Below, in pieces: positions 8,065-16,904 of a DNA stretch of 64,000 nt. Source of the DNA: Streptomyces sp. NBC_00250 (GTDB lineage: Bacteria; Actinomycetota; Actinomycetes; Streptomycetales; Streptomycetaceae); the NCBI RefSeq assembly GCF_036192275.1, contig NZ_CP108088.1:1364001-1428000 (forward strand), in the 5' to 3' direction. The notes under the pieces are model-generated. The model made no database searches. It worked only from the letters and a program-made list of their open reading frames with translations, and had not been told where the DNA came from. Position 1 is the first letter of the stretch. Every line of letters begins with the position of its first letter. The position numbers and the translations under genes were made by a program.

Positions 8065-8667
8065 ATGGCACAGACTCAAGACGGCCCGAGACACCAGGAC
8101 ATACCGCCCGGCCCGCTGAGCGCGCTCGCGGGCGCCGCCTGGCAGGCGCTCCTCGTCGCCGGAATCGCGTCGCTGGTCCTCGGCGTCATCGTGCTGGTCT
8201 GGCCGGACGCCTCACTGTTCGTGGCCGGACTGCTCTTCGGCCTCTTCCTGTTGTTCAGCGGTGTGCTGCAGCTGGTCGCGGCCTTCGGCACGCACACCAC
8301 GACCGCGCACCGTGTCATGGCCTTCATCAGCGGCGCCGTCTCGATCCTGCTCGGCCTGCTCTGCTTCCGGGGCGCGACGCAGTCGATTCTGCTGCTCGCG
8401 CTCTGGATCGGGATCGGCTGGCTCTTCCGCGGGATCACCGAGACCATCGCGGCGGCCTCCGACGCCGCGATGCCGGCGCGCGGCTGGCACATCTTCCTCG
8501 GCATCGTCAACGCGCTCGCCGGTGTGGTCCTCATCGTCTCCCCGCTGGAGTCGGCGGCGGTGCTGATGGTCCTGGGCGGCATCTGGCTCCTCGCCGTCGG
8601 CGCGGTCGAGATCGTGACGGCCTTCCAGGTGCGCTCACGCGCCAAGTCGCTGCCGCCGGGCGCCTGA
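8065..8667 (+). CDS. HdeD / DUF308 family membrane protein
   Basis: A 200-residue six-helix membrane protein of the HdeD (DUF308) family, named for acid-resistance HdeD of E. coli. Helices follow a regular pattern from about residue 25 (LVAGIASLVLGVIVLVWP), with the typical GLFLLFSGVLQL and LWIGIGWLFRGI segments. The last 15 residues are basic. A strong terminator hairpin follows the stop. It may be co-transcribed with the M20 gene. Role in Streptomyces unknown. Confidence 0.88.
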   Translation: MAQTQDGPRHQDIPPGPLSALAGAAWQALLVAGIASLVLGVIVLVWPDASLFVAGLLFGLFLLFSGVLQLVAAFGTHTTTAHRVMAFISGAVSILLGLLCFRGATQSILLLALWIGIGWLFRGITETIAAASDAAMPARGWHIFLGIVNALAGVVLIVSPLESAAVLMVLGGIWLLAVGAVEIVTAFQVRSRAKSLPPGA

Positions 8668-8695
8668 CGGCGTCCGCGCCTCCCCCGTCCGGCCC

Positions 8696-8730
8696 CTCGC
8701 CGTCCGCCCGATCCCCGGGCGGACGGCGAG
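8696..8730. terminator. strong hairpin terminator
   Basis: Perfect 15-bp stem (CTCGCCGTCCGCCCG, 8696-8710, with its complement at 8716-8730) and a 5-nt loop, right after the HdeD-like gene and before the DUF350 gene. Confidence 0.87.
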
Positions 8731-8812
8731 CGCTGTTGACGCGTGCGCTACATTTTGCCGGTCCTTGACCACCGATCCCCCGTGATCGTGACTTCCCGGA
8801 GACCGGCACACC

Positions 8813-9235
8813 ATGAGCGACATCGTCAACGGCCTCGGCCGGGCCGGCGCCTACGGCGCCCTCGGCGTGGTCCTGCTGATCCTCGGCATAGTCCTCGTGG
8901 ATCTGCTGACCCCCGGGAAGCTCCGGCGGCAGATCTGGGAGGACCGCAACCGCAATGCCTCGATCCTGCTGAGCTCGGCGCTCCTCGGCATCGGCGGCAT
9001 CGTGTTCACCTCGATCTGGACGACGTACGAGAACTTCGGCAAGGGACTCGTCTCCACGGCCGCGTTCGGACTGCTCGGCCTGGTGATGATGGCCGTGGCC
9101 TTCCTCGTCGTGGACCTGGTCACGCCGGGCAAGCTCGGCGCCACCCTGGTCGACCCCGAGCCGCACCCGGCCGTCTGGGTGACCGCCTCCTGCAACATCG
9201 CGGTCTCGGCGATCGTCTCCGCCTCGATCGCCTGA
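8813..9235 (+). CDS. DUF350 family membrane protein
   Basis: A 140-residue membrane protein with four hydrophobic segments arranged as two similar halves. Each half carries the DUF350 turn VDLLTPGKL (residues about 30 and 103), a duplicated helix pair. DUF350 proteins often accompany stress or potassium-channel-like genes, but no such partner is next to it. It starts at ATG 8813 with CCGGAGA upstream and is transcribed alone between two terminators. Confidence 0.88.
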   Translation: MSDIVNGLGRAGAYGALGVVLLILGIVLVDLLTPGKLRRQIWEDRNRNASILLSSALLGIGGIVFTSIWTTYENFGKGLVSTAAFGLLGLVMMAVAFLVVDLVTPGKLGATLVDPEPHPAVWVTASCNIAVSAIVSASIA

Positions 9236-9239
9236 ACCC

Positions 9240-9257
9240 CCGGGGGTTCGCCCCCGG
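9240..9257. terminator. UUCG tetraloop terminator
   Basis: CCGGGGG TTCG CCCCCGG: a 7-bp GC stem closed by the very stable UUCG tetraloop, starting 5 bp after the DUF350 stop and 40 bp before the convergent gene's end. Confidence 0.7.
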
Positions 9258-9296
9258 CCCTTCCCGGGCCCACGCTCGTCGCCCCTTCCCCCGCGC

Positions 9297-9779
9297 TCAG
9301 CCCGCCATGGGCTCCACCTCCAGGAAGCGCCGCCCGCGCGGCCCCTTGTAGAGCAGGGCCTCCCAGCCGAGCCGCGCCAGGGCCGGCACGCACGCGCCGA
9401 GGGCGGTCGTCTCCTCCTGCGCGGCGCCCGAGCCCGCCGGGCCCAGCCACTCCACCACGGCCGCGTCCGGCCGGTCCCCCGCCCGGACGCGGTATCCGGT
9501 GGCGACCCGCACTCCGGCGGCGTCCACCGACGAGGGGGCGAGCCCACCGGACTCCAAGGCGAGCGCCACCGCGCGAACCGGCTGCCGGAGCTCCCAGTCG
9601 GCGGGCACGGACTTCGGGTCGCGGCCGCCCTGGTGGTGGGTCAGCCGTCTGATCTGGAGCAGCCCGTCGAGGGCGGCCCGGACCTCCCTCGACCGCTGCT
9701 CGACGTCCGCCGGAGGCACCGGCGGGCCGTCCCCCGTGGCCGCCTCGAAGGTGCCGCCGCCCCCCGGGCCCGCTGTCAC
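9297..9779 (-). CDS. hypothetical protein coupled to a WGR-propeller gene
   Basis: A 160-residue protein of unknown family. Its GTG start overlaps the stop of the upstream WGR gene (GTGA), so the two are translationally coupled. The first 25 residues are Gly/Pro-rich and probably flexible; the rest looks globular, with the segment RRLTHHQGGRDPKSVPADWELRQ cut by a likely loop and a C-terminal strand pair RFLEVEP. No signal peptide or membrane span. Its conserved job is probably to work with the WGR protein, but nothing identifies the function. Confidence 0.75.
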   Translation of the reverse strand: MTAGPGGGGTFEAATGDGPPVPPADVEQRSREVRAALDGLLQIRRLTHHQGGRDPKSVPADWELRQPVRAVALALESGGLAPSSVDAAGVRVATGYRVRAGDRPDAAVVEWLGPAGSGAAQEETTALGACVPALARLGWEALLYKGPRGRRFLEVEPMAG

Positions 9780-11209
9780 CGCAGCCGCCGGATGTCACCG
9801 CGCACCCGATAGAAGCCACCGGCGGCCGCGTGCAGGGCATCGACCACGTACCGCGCACCGGGCTCCCGGATCGCCCTCGGGAACTGCACGTTCCACGCGG
9901 AGTCGTAGCCCTGGGAGACGACCCGTACCCGTGTCCGGCCCGACTCGGTCACGCACTCCACGACCACCGAGCCGGCCGGGGCGTCGCTGACAGTGGTCAC
10001 GGCGGTGACGGTCGTCGCCGGCTCGTACACCGGCATGGCCGCCGCGAGCTTGATGTCGCGGGCGACCGGGACCGTGCCCCCCTGGGCGGCCTCGATCGCC
10101 GCCTCGCTCGCGTCCACGCACACCAGCGAACCGTCGGTGGTCACCAGGTAGAGCCGCTCGTCGCGATACTGCATGGAGAGCGCCGACCCGCCTCCCGTGC
10201 CGAGCTTCCACAGCCGGGTGCCGTCCTCGGCGAAGCAGTAGACCGAGGAGGCCGAGTCGGCGGCGAAGACGAACCGGCCGCCGGGCGAGGTGGCGCAGGA
10301 GTACACCGGGCTGTCGCAGGCGTACACCGCCTCGATCCGCCCGTCCTTCTTCGCGAGCCGCTGCACCTTCTTGCGGGCGGTGCCCGCGTAGACCGCGGTG
10401 TCCTCCTGCCAGCCGAAGAGCACCCCGCCCTCGGTGGCCGTGTGCCACAGTTCGCCGCCGCCGTCCGGCGCGTGGGCGGCGACGCCCCGCGTGTCCCCGT
10501 AGTAGACGCCTTCCCCGTCGGCGCGGACCATCCAGGCGTGCTCGCCCTGTCCGCCGCGCGCCCACTGGTGCTCGTCCTCGTGGTCGATGACGGTGAGCCG
10601 GCCCGAGCGGTCGGCGACGTGCAGGACGCCCTCGTGGATGTCGAGCCAGAAGATGTCGACGTCGGTGGCGATGTCGTAGGCGGCGAAGGGCAGCTTGGAC
10701 GACAGGTCGTACACCTTGCCGTCGTCGCAGCCCGCGTAGATCCAGAAGTCGTCGGCGACCAGGCACTTGACGCCGTCCGGGAGGCTGAACCGGGCCTGCA
10801 CCTCGCCGGAACGGTCGAGCGTGAAGACGTCGCCCGCCTGGTTGCCGACCCAGCAGCGCTCCTCGTCGACGTGGATGCCGAAGGCGGCCGAGCCGGTCCG
10901 GAAGCGCCAGAGCACAGGGGCGACGGCGCGCGCGGTGGAGGGCGCGGAGGTCACCGCGCGCCGCGTCACGGCGCGGGCGGCCCGCTGTCCCCGGACAGCC
11001 GGGGCGTATCCCTTGCGGACCTTCTCCCCTATCTTCTTCGCCGCGGCGGCCTGCGCCTTCGCCTGCGTCGGGAACGTGGAGCGCTGCGTCTGGCCCGCCG
11101 CACCGATCCGTCCGTAACGGACCGACACCGTGAGGTCGTCGACGGTCACTTCGTAGAACTTGTGGGCAGCGCCGTCGTCCTGCGACAGCTCCAGGTAGGT
11201 CGTCGTCAT
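9776..11209 (-). CDS. WGR domain protein with beta-propeller
   Basis: A 477-residue cytoplasmic protein. Residues 1-75 form a WGR domain (TTTYLELSQDDGAAHKFYEV, then VRYGRIGAAGQ and a Lys-rich helix ending KIGEKVRKGY). From about 105 to 400 come regular PQQ/WD-like strands with turns such as HVDEERCWVGNQAGDVFTLD and ADSASSVYCFAEDGTRLW, read as a six- to eight-bladed propeller. The last 70 residues are a separate alpha/beta piece. WGR domains occur in PARPs and in bacterial MolR-like proteins and can bind nucleic acid ends; here the catalytic PARP part is absent. ATG 11209 was chosen because the WGR fold begins there. It overlaps the next gene by 4 bp. Confidence 0.85.
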   Translation of the reverse strand: MTTTYLELSQDDGAAHKFYEVTVDDLTVSVRYGRIGAAGQTQRSTFPTQAKAQAAAAKKIGEKVRKGYAPAVRGQRAARAVTRRAVTSAPSTARAVAPVLWRFRTGSAAFGIHVDEERCWVGNQAGDVFTLDRSGEVQARFSLPDGVKCLVADDFWIYAGCDDGKVYDLSSKLPFAAYDIATDVDIFWLDIHEGVLHVADRSGRLTVIDHEDEHQWARGGQGEHAWMVRADGEGVYYGDTRGVAAHAPDGGGELWHTATEGGVLFGWQEDTAVYAGTARKKVQRLAKKDGRIEAVYACDSPVYSCATSPGGRFVFAADSASSVYCFAEDGTRLWKLGTGGGSALSMQYRDERLYLVTTDGSLVCVDASEAAIEAAQGGTVPVARDIKLAAAMPVYEPATTVTAVTTVSDAPAGSVVVECVTESGRTRVRVVSQGYDSAWNVQFPRAIREPGARYVVDALHAAAGGFYRVRGDIRRLR

Positions 11210-11385
11210 GGTGAAAACGGTAGGGGCACCCACTGACAACGGCCCCCGGTGAAACCTTGACCGAGGGACTTAAGTCCTGGACATTCAGGACGTTCGTCGC
11301 GGCATTCCGGACATACACCCCTGTGACGATGGTGCGTGAAGATCATCCGACGTGCCGTCACCTCAGGAACGGCCGGAAGGGCCTC

Positions 11386-12657
11386 ATGACCGAGCGACAG
11401 AAGCGGCCCCTGCCCGTCCGTGCGCGCCGGCACACGGACGGCATACCGATGGACGACCTCTTCCGGTCGGACCGCGCCCAGCAGCCGACCACCACCCCGT
11501 CGAAGACCACGGCCCTGCCGAAGACCACGACCCCGTCGAAGACCACCGCCCCGGCACAGGCCACGGCCCTGCCGGGGACCACGGAACCGACGGTCGGCCG
11601 GGGCGAGGCGACCGCGGGCGCCGGGCCGAACTCCCCCCGGCAGCACGCCCGGCAGCGCGGGACCACACCCACCGAGCCCACCACCACCCGGGCAGCCTCG
11701 CCGCGCGCCCTGTCCACCACACCCACCGCACGGTCCGCGTCGGGCACCCCCGCCCCCGCGCTCCCCCGCTGCCCCCCGCCCGTCGACCCCGACCTGGTGG
11801 AACGCCCCGGGCCCGCCGTCCCCGGCTGGACGGCCGTGCTGACCGGACTGACCGCGCTCGTCGGCATCGCCACGGCGCTGTGGCGGGCCCGCCCACTCCG
11901 CGAAGTCGAGCTGCCGCCCTGGGAATGGGCCGCGCTCGCGGGCTGTGTCGTCGTCGCCGTCGTCTCCTTCGGCGGACTGACCCGCGGGCGGACCGGCTCC
12001 GCCTGGGTGCTCTCGCTCTTCGGCCGCTACCGGGGCAGCGTGCGCCGCACCGGCCTCGTCTGGATCAGCCCCTTCGTGCTGCGGCGCCGGATCGACGTAC
12101 GGCTGCGGCACTGGCGCAGTGAGCCGATCGCCGTCGTCGACGCCGAGGGTTCGGCGCTGCGCGTGGTGGTCCTGGTCGTCTGGTCGGTACGGGACACGGC
12201 CCGCGCGCTGCTCTCCGTCGACGACCATCTCGGCTATCTGCGTGAGCAGGTGGAGGCGGCGGCCGCGCGGGTGCTCTCGCAGCTGCCCGCCGATGCCTTC
12301 CGGGGCGGCACACCCACCCTGCGGGACGCGGAGGCGGTCGGCGACGCGCTCACGCGCATGCTCGCGGCCGAGTGCCGGCCGGTCGGCATCGCCGTCTTCT
12401 CCGCACAGCCGACCCGCATCGAGTACGCCCCCGAGGTCGCCTCCGCCATGCGTCGGCGGCAGATCGCCGTACTGGACGCCAAGCACCGGGACTCCGTCCT
12501 CACCGGCGTGATCGACGCCGTGGACGACACCGTGACCCGGCTGACCGTCCGGGGACTCGTCGAGCTCGACGACTTCGAACGCCAGGCCCTGGTCAAGGAC
12601 TTGACCGTGGCCTTCTACACCCGGAGTGGCGGCCCGGCCCACCCGAACCAGGAGTGA
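11386..12657 (+). CDS. SPFH/Band 7 domain membrane protein
   Basis: A 423-residue protein. Residues about 30-130 are Thr/Pro/Ala-rich and disordered, built partly from 18-bp DNA repeats (KTTALPKTTTPSKTT). Two membrane helices follow (VLTGLTALVGIATALW and WAALAGCVVVAVVSFGGL), then a Band 7 domain with the RTGLVWISPFVLRRRIDVRLR entry and the VRDTARALLSVDD segment. Such SPFH proteins scaffold membrane microdomains. I chose ATG 11386 with GGAAGGG just upstream; the open frame begins 43 codons earlier without a ribosome site. The next gene, a secreted peptidase, starts 9 bp after the stop, so both are probably one operon. Confidence 0.85.
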   Translation: MTERQKRPLPVRARRHTDGIPMDDLFRSDRAQQPTTTPSKTTALPKTTTPSKTTAPAQATALPGTTEPTVGRGEATAGAGPNSPRQHARQRGTTPTEPTTTRAASPRALSTTPTARSASGTPAPALPRCPPPVDPDLVERPGPAVPGWTAVLTGLTALVGIATALWRARPLREVELPPWEWAALAGCVVVAVVSFGGLTRGRTGSAWVLSLFGRYRGSVRRTGLVWISPFVLRRRIDVRLRHWRSEPIAVVDAEGSALRVVVLVVWSVRDTARALLSVDDHLGYLREQVEAAAARVLSQLPADAFRGGTPTLRDAEAVGDALTRMLAAECRPVGIAVFSAQPTRIEYAPEVASAMRRRQIAVLDAKHRDSVLTGVIDAVDDTVTRLTVRGLVELDDFERQALVKDLTVAFYTRSGGPAHPNQE

Positions 12658-12665
12658 AGAGGACC

Positions 12666-13631
12666 GTGAACACCCCCGCATTCACCGCCCCGGCATTCAC
12701 CACCCCCGCATTCACCGACGAGATACCCCCGGACTGCGCCTGCGCGGGCTGCGCCGACGCCGCCCGGCACACCGCCCCGGGCGGACCGCGCGCGGTGGCG
12801 TCCCTGCACGGGGTGCGCCGCGCGGTCGTCGCGACCGTGGGCGCGGTCGTCCTGGCGGGCGCGGCGGCGGGAACGGCCGCGGCCGAACCCGCCCCGGCGC
12901 ACGCGGGCTGGGACGGCTCGAAGTACTGGTTCCGGAACGCGGCCGGCGAGTGGCGCTGGACCAGTCACGCCACGACGTACGAGCAGCGCACCGGAGCCCC
13001 GGCCGCCACCTCCCCCGCGGGCGGCGGCCGGACCGGTGAGCCGGTCTTCCGGGGGCGGCAGGGCTGGGACGCCCAGGACCGCGTCTACTGGTACAAGTCC
13101 CGCGGCCACTGGTACTGGACCGGCCATGCGTGGAAGTACCAGCAGCGTACGGGCCTTTCGGGCGACAGTTCCAACTCCACGAAACACTCCGGGCCTTCGG
13201 GGCCGAAGGCGCCCTCCGGCTCCTCGCGGGGCTGGACGGCGCCGGTCTCCTCGTACGTCTACACGGGCTCCTACGGCCAGCGCGGTTCCTGGTCGAAGGG
13301 CTATCACACGGGGCAGGACTTCGCCGTCCCGACGGGAACGACGGTCCGCTCGGTGGGTCCCGGACGGGTGGTGACCGCCGGGTACGGACGCTCGTACGGC
13401 TACGAGGTGGTGATCCGCCACCCGGACGGCCGCTACACCCAGTACGCCCATCTCTCCCGTATCGACGTGTCGCCCGGCCAGAGCGTGTCGGCCGGGCAGC
13501 GGATCGCCCGCTCGGGCGCGACCGGCCGGGTGACGGGTCCGCATCTGCACTTCGAGGTGCGGACCACGCCGTACTTCGGCTCGGACATCGACCCGTCGGC
13601 CTATCTGCGCGGCCACGGCGTTCCCGTGTAG
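12666..13631 (+). CDS. secreted M23 metallopeptidase with duplicated Trp-rich repeat
   Basis: A 321-residue LytM/M23 zinc endopeptidase, predicted to cut peptidoglycan cross-bridges outside the cell. Catalytic residues are His214 and Asp218 (YHTGQDF) and His293/His295 (GPHLHFE). Before it are two copies of a Trp/Tyr-rich unit (KYWFRNAAGEWRWTSHATTY and VYWYKSRGHWYWTGHAWKY), each ending in EQRTG or QQRTG, possibly wall-binding. The export signal (GVRRAVVATVGAVVLAG) lies unusually far in, near residues 52-75, after a PAFT repeat and a CACAGC cysteine cluster; a later GTG (12796) would give a normal signal peptide. GTG 12666 has AGAGG upstream and follows the Band 7 gene by 8 bp. Confidence 0.85.
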   Translation: MNTPAFTAPAFTTPAFTDEIPPDCACAGCADAARHTAPGGPRAVASLHGVRRAVVATVGAVVLAGAAAGTAAAEPAPAHAGWDGSKYWFRNAAGEWRWTSHATTYEQRTGAPAATSPAGGGRTGEPVFRGRQGWDAQDRVYWYKSRGHWYWTGHAWKYQQRTGLSGDSSNSTKHSGPSGPKAPSGSSRGWTAPVSSYVYTGSYGQRGSWSKGYHTGQDFAVPTGTTVRSVGPGRVVTAGYGRSYGYEVVIRHPDGRYTQYAHLSRIDVSPGQSVSAGQRIARSGATGRVTGPHLHFEVRTTPYFGSDIDPSAYLRGHGVPV

Positions 13632-13664
13632 CCCCCCGAGGGCCCGTGCGGCGACGGCAGTCGC

Positions 13665-14372
13665 TCAGGCCTCGACCGGGTCCGGCGTCGCCGCCGGGCG
13701 GTTCTCCTTGATCGTGATCCGGCCCTTGCGGATCGTGGCGAGGCGGGGCGCCCGGCGGGCGATCGCGCTGTCGTGGGTGACCATGACGAAGGTCAACCCG
13801 TGCTCCTTCCACAGCCCTTCGAGCAGGTCGACGATCTCGTCGCGCATCGACTCGTCGAGGTTTCCGGTCGGTTCGTCGGCGAGCAGCACCTTCGGGCGCT
13901 TGACGAGCGCGCGGGCGATGGCCACCCGCTGCTGCTGACCGCCGGAGAGCTCGGACGGCAGATGTCCGCGGCGTTCGCCGAGTCCTACCGACTCCAGCGC
14001 CTCGGCGGCCCGGCTCCGCCGCTCGGCGGGCTTCGCACCGAGCGGGACGAGCGCGGTCTCCACGTTCTCCTGCGCGGTGAGCGTGGGGATGAGGTTGAAG
14101 CTCTGGAAGACGAAGCCGATGTTCTGGCCGCGTACGGCTGTCAGCTTGCGCTCGGAGAGCGCGGCGAGGTCCGTGCCGTCGAGCAGGACCCGGCCGGAGG
14201 TGGGGCGGTCGAGGCCGCCGAGCATCTGGAGGAGCGTCGACTTGCCGCCGCCCGTGGGCCCTTGGATGACCAGCCGGTCGCCCTGGGCGAGGGTGAGGTC
14301 GACCCCGGCGAGGGCGTCGACTCTCTCCTGGCCCCGCCGGTACTGCTTGGTGACGCCGATGAGTTCGTACAT
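13665..14372 (-). CDS. MacB/LolD-type ABC transporter ATPase
   Basis: A 235-residue ABC ATPase. Walker A GPTGGGKST (about 37-45), Q-loop FVFQSFNLIP, signature LSGGQQQR and Walker B VLLADEPTGNLD are intact, followed by the switch His in MVTHD. The FNLIPTLTAQENV loop is the mark of the MacB/LolD/FtsE group, which works mechanically rather than moving substrate through the membrane. ATG 14372 has AGGAG 8 nt upstream. The permease gene lies 37 bp upstream on the same strand and is its obvious partner. Confidence 0.93.
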   Translation of the reverse strand: MYELIGVTKQYRRGQERVDALAGVDLTLAQGDRLVIQGPTGGGKSTLLQMLGGLDRPTSGRVLLDGTDLAALSERKLTAVRGQNIGFVFQSFNLIPTLTAQENVETALVPLGAKPAERRSRAAEALESVGLGERRGHLPSELSGGQQQRVAIARALVKRPKVLLADEPTGNLDESMRDEIVDLLEGLWKEHGLTFVMVTHDSAIARRAPRLATIRKGRITIKENRPAATPDPVEA

Positions 14373-14409
14373 GGTGGGACTCCTGTGGTGCGTGGGTGGG
14401 TTCGGGCGG

Positions 14410-15894
14410 CTACTCGACGCGGCGCAGGGCGTCCGCGGGGCGCAGTCGCGAGGCGCGCCAGGCGCCGAACGCGCCCGCGACCAGACCGCCGCCCAGGGCG
14501 AGGAGGACGGCGAGACCCACCGTCGTGACGCTGACCGGGGCGGTGAGGGCGATGTCGACGGTCTTGCCGGCTGCCGTGCCGCCGGGGCCGCCACCGAAGG
14601 CCATGCCGCCGCGTCCGCCGCCGAACGCGCCTCCGGTAGCGCCCAGTTCGGCGGTGAGCGTCGGGCTGACGGCGGACACCGCGTACGCTCCGGCCAGGCC
14701 GATCGCGATGCCGAGGGCGCCGCCGATGAATCCGTTGACGAGGGCCTCGCCGACGACCTGGCGGGTGACCCGGCCGCTCTTCCAGCCGAGCGCCTTGAGC
14801 GTGCCGAACTCACGGACCCGGCGGGTGACGGCGGAGGAGGTGAGCAGACCCGCGACGAGGACCGCGGCGAGCAGCACGGCGTACGAGAGCCACCGGCCCA
14901 CGTTCGAGGCGAGGTCGGCGGCGGTGTCGAGCGAGCCGGAGACCGTCTGGGCGAGGTCGGCCGACGTGGTGACGGTGGTACCGGTGACGTTCTTCTGGAT
15001 GGCGGTCTTCACCGCGTCGATCCGCGTCGAGTCGGTCGCCTTCACATAGATCGTGGTGATCTCGGCCGCGGAGGCGGAGAGGGTCTGCGCCTGCTTCAGC
15101 GGAAGGTAGACCTGTGCGGCGGACTGGCCCCGGTCGGCGGTCGCGATGCCGACGATCTCGAACTTCACGTTCTTGACGGTGAGTTCGTCCCCGAGCGCGA
15201 GGTCCTTCTCCTGGGCGTAGGCGCTGTCGACGACGGCGACCTTCGCGTCGGTCTCGGTGGTCTTGAAGGTACGGCCCTGGGAGACGGTGGAGGTCGTGAG
15301 GGGGCCGAGGTCGGGCGACGTGACGTCGGTGCCGTAGAGCGTGAAGGAGTCGACGTCGAAGGCCGCGCCGCCACCGGTGACGGTGTCGCCGGGCCCGGAA
15401 CCGCCGCCGTTGCCGCTTCCGCCGTTCTGGCCGCCCTGCTCGCCGGGCTGACCCTGCTGGGTCTGGCCGCGCTGGATCCGGCCCCGCGCGAACTCCCCGT
15501 CGATCTTCAGGTTGACGAGGCTGAGCCCGCCCACCGCTCGGTCGACACCGGGCTGTCCGGCGACCGTGGCGACGGTGGAGTCCGCGAGGGTCTGGAAGCC
15601 CTGGACCATCAGCCGGTCGCTGCTCTGCTCCTCACCGTCCTCCTTGCCCTGGAACTCGAACCGGGGTCGCTGCGGCTGCGCGCCGCCCTCCGGCCGTTCC
15701 TGCGCCTTGGTCACCGTCAGGTCCGTACCGAGGCCGTAGAGGGACTCGAGGACCTTGCCCTGGGCCTGATTCATGCCGGCGGAGACGGAGTTGACGACGA
15801 TGACCAGCGCGATACCGAGCGCGAGCCCGGAGGCGACGACGAGCGCCGCCTTTCTGCGGCGGCGCAGTTCGCGCCGGAGGTAGGTGAAGAACAT
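14410..15894 (-). CDS. MacB-like FtsX-domain ABC permease
   Basis: A 494-residue permease. One N-terminal helix (AALVVASGLALGIALVIVV) follows a basic RRELRRRRK stretch; then a large extracytoplasmic domain (about 45-345) with a Gly/Gln-rich linker near 140; then three C-terminal helices of an FtsX domain, including WLSYAVLLAAVLVAGLL and the conserved RVREFGTLKALGW loop. This is MacB topology. With the ATPase it should form a mechanotransmission exporter or signal-linked transporter. Start at ATG 15894 has no clear ribosome site. A two-component system, often linked to such pairs, is not seen nearby. Confidence 0.9.
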   Translation of the reverse strand: MFFTYLRRELRRRRKAALVVASGLALGIALVIVVNSVSAGMNQAQGKVLESLYGLGTDLTVTKAQERPEGGAQPQRPRFEFQGKEDGEEQSSDRLMVQGFQTLADSTVATVAGQPGVDRAVGGLSLVNLKIDGEFARGRIQRGQTQQGQPGEQGGQNGGSGNGGGSGPGDTVTGGGAAFDVDSFTLYGTDVTSPDLGPLTTSTVSQGRTFKTTETDAKVAVVDSAYAQEKDLALGDELTVKNVKFEIVGIATADRGQSAAQVYLPLKQAQTLSASAAEITTIYVKATDSTRIDAVKTAIQKNVTGTTVTTSADLAQTVSGSLDTAADLASNVGRWLSYAVLLAAVLVAGLLTSSAVTRRVREFGTLKALGWKSGRVTRQVVGEALVNGFIGGALGIAIGLAGAYAVSAVSPTLTAELGATGGAFGGGRGGMAFGGGPGGTAAGKTVDIALTAPVSVTTVGLAVLLALGGGLVAGAFGAWRASRLRPADALRRVE

Positions 15895-16006
15895 GGGCGT
15901 GAAGCTAGGGGCGGCGCGTGATGACGGGATAAGGCCGGCGTGAGAGCGGGATGAGAGTGATCGGTCTGCTGTACGTGCGGAGCCTGACGGTGGCAGGGTC
16001 GGCGTC

Positions 16007-16864
16007 ATGCCGAACAGCAGCGAACTGACGCGGATGGGCCCGGTGACGGCACTCCTGGACGCCACCGGGCTGTTCTTCAGGTCGGCGCGGGACGCCTTCC
16101 CCGGCGCGGTCCCGGCGGACTGGGCGGCCGCCGCCGCGCTCGACCCGGGTGCGGTCGGTCCCGAGGGCGCGTGGCGGCTGGACTTCCGCTGTTTCGCCGT
16201 GACGGACCCCGGCGGTTCGGGGTGGACGCTCATCGACGCGGGGGTGGGCCCCGCCGGCGGGCCGGGAGCGCCCTGGTGTCCCGTGCCCGGCCGACTGCCG
16301 GACCTGCTCACAGAGGCCGGGATCGACCGCGCGGACGTCCACACCGTGGTCCTGACGCATCTGCACGAGGATCACACCGGCTGGGCCGCCGACGCCGCCG
16401 GCCGGCCGTTCTTCCCGTCCGCCCGGTACGTCGTCCAGCGCGCGGAGACCGCCGCCCTCGACCGGCAGGACCCCGTGTGGGACTGGGTGGTGGCACCCCT
16501 CCGGGCCGCCGGGCAGCTGCACGAGGTCGACGGCAGGCACCGGCTGCGCCCGGGCGTCACGCTGTTTCCCACTCCCGGCCACACCCCCGGCCATCAGTCC
16601 GTCCTGGTCGAACGGCCGGACGGCCGGGACGTCCTGGTGACCGGCGACGTCCTCGTCCACGCCGTACAGCTCGTCGCACCGGGCGTGGCGTACGCCCACG
16701 AACGCGACCCGGCCACCGCCCGCTCCTCGCGCGCGGAGCTGCTGGCGCGCGCCGCCGACAGCGGCGCGGTGCTGGCGACGGCCCATCTGACGCGGCCGTT
16801 CGTCGAACCGCCGACGGCCCCCACCGGCCGACCGCCCGGCGGCGGGGCCGCCGACGCCCGGTGA
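16007..16864 (+). CDS. MBL-fold metallohydrolase
   Basis: A 285-residue metallo-beta-lactamase-fold hydrolase. The metal motif HLHEDH is at residues 118-123 (His118, His120, Asp122, His123), followed by PTPGHTPGHQS for the third histidine and TGDVLVH for the bridging Asp. It resembles the AHL-lactonase/AttM-like group more than glyoxalase II. It is probably cytoplasmic. No neighbour indicates a substrate; the divergent MacB pair and the convergent ROK gene are unrelated. Confidence 0.88.
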   Translation: MPNSSELTRMGPVTALLDATGLFFRSARDAFPGAVPADWAAAAALDPGAVGPEGAWRLDFRCFAVTDPGGSGWTLIDAGVGPAGGPGAPWCPVPGRLPDLLTEAGIDRADVHTVVLTHLHEDHTGWAADAAGRPFFPSARYVVQRAETAALDRQDPVWDWVVAPLRAAGQLHEVDGRHRLRPGVTLFPTPGHTPGHQSVLVERPDGRDVLVTGDVLVHAVQLVAPGVAYAHERDPATARSSRAELLARAADSGAVLATAHLTRPFVEPPTAPTGRPPGGGAADAR

Positions 16865-16904
16865 GCCCCGTCGGGCCCCCGCAACCGTCCGACCGCCGCT
16901 CTCG

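Noticed and set aside
11257..11385. Upstream extension of the Band 7 gene
   Set aside because: No ribosome site; ATG 11386 has GGAAGGG and the extra residues have no family match.
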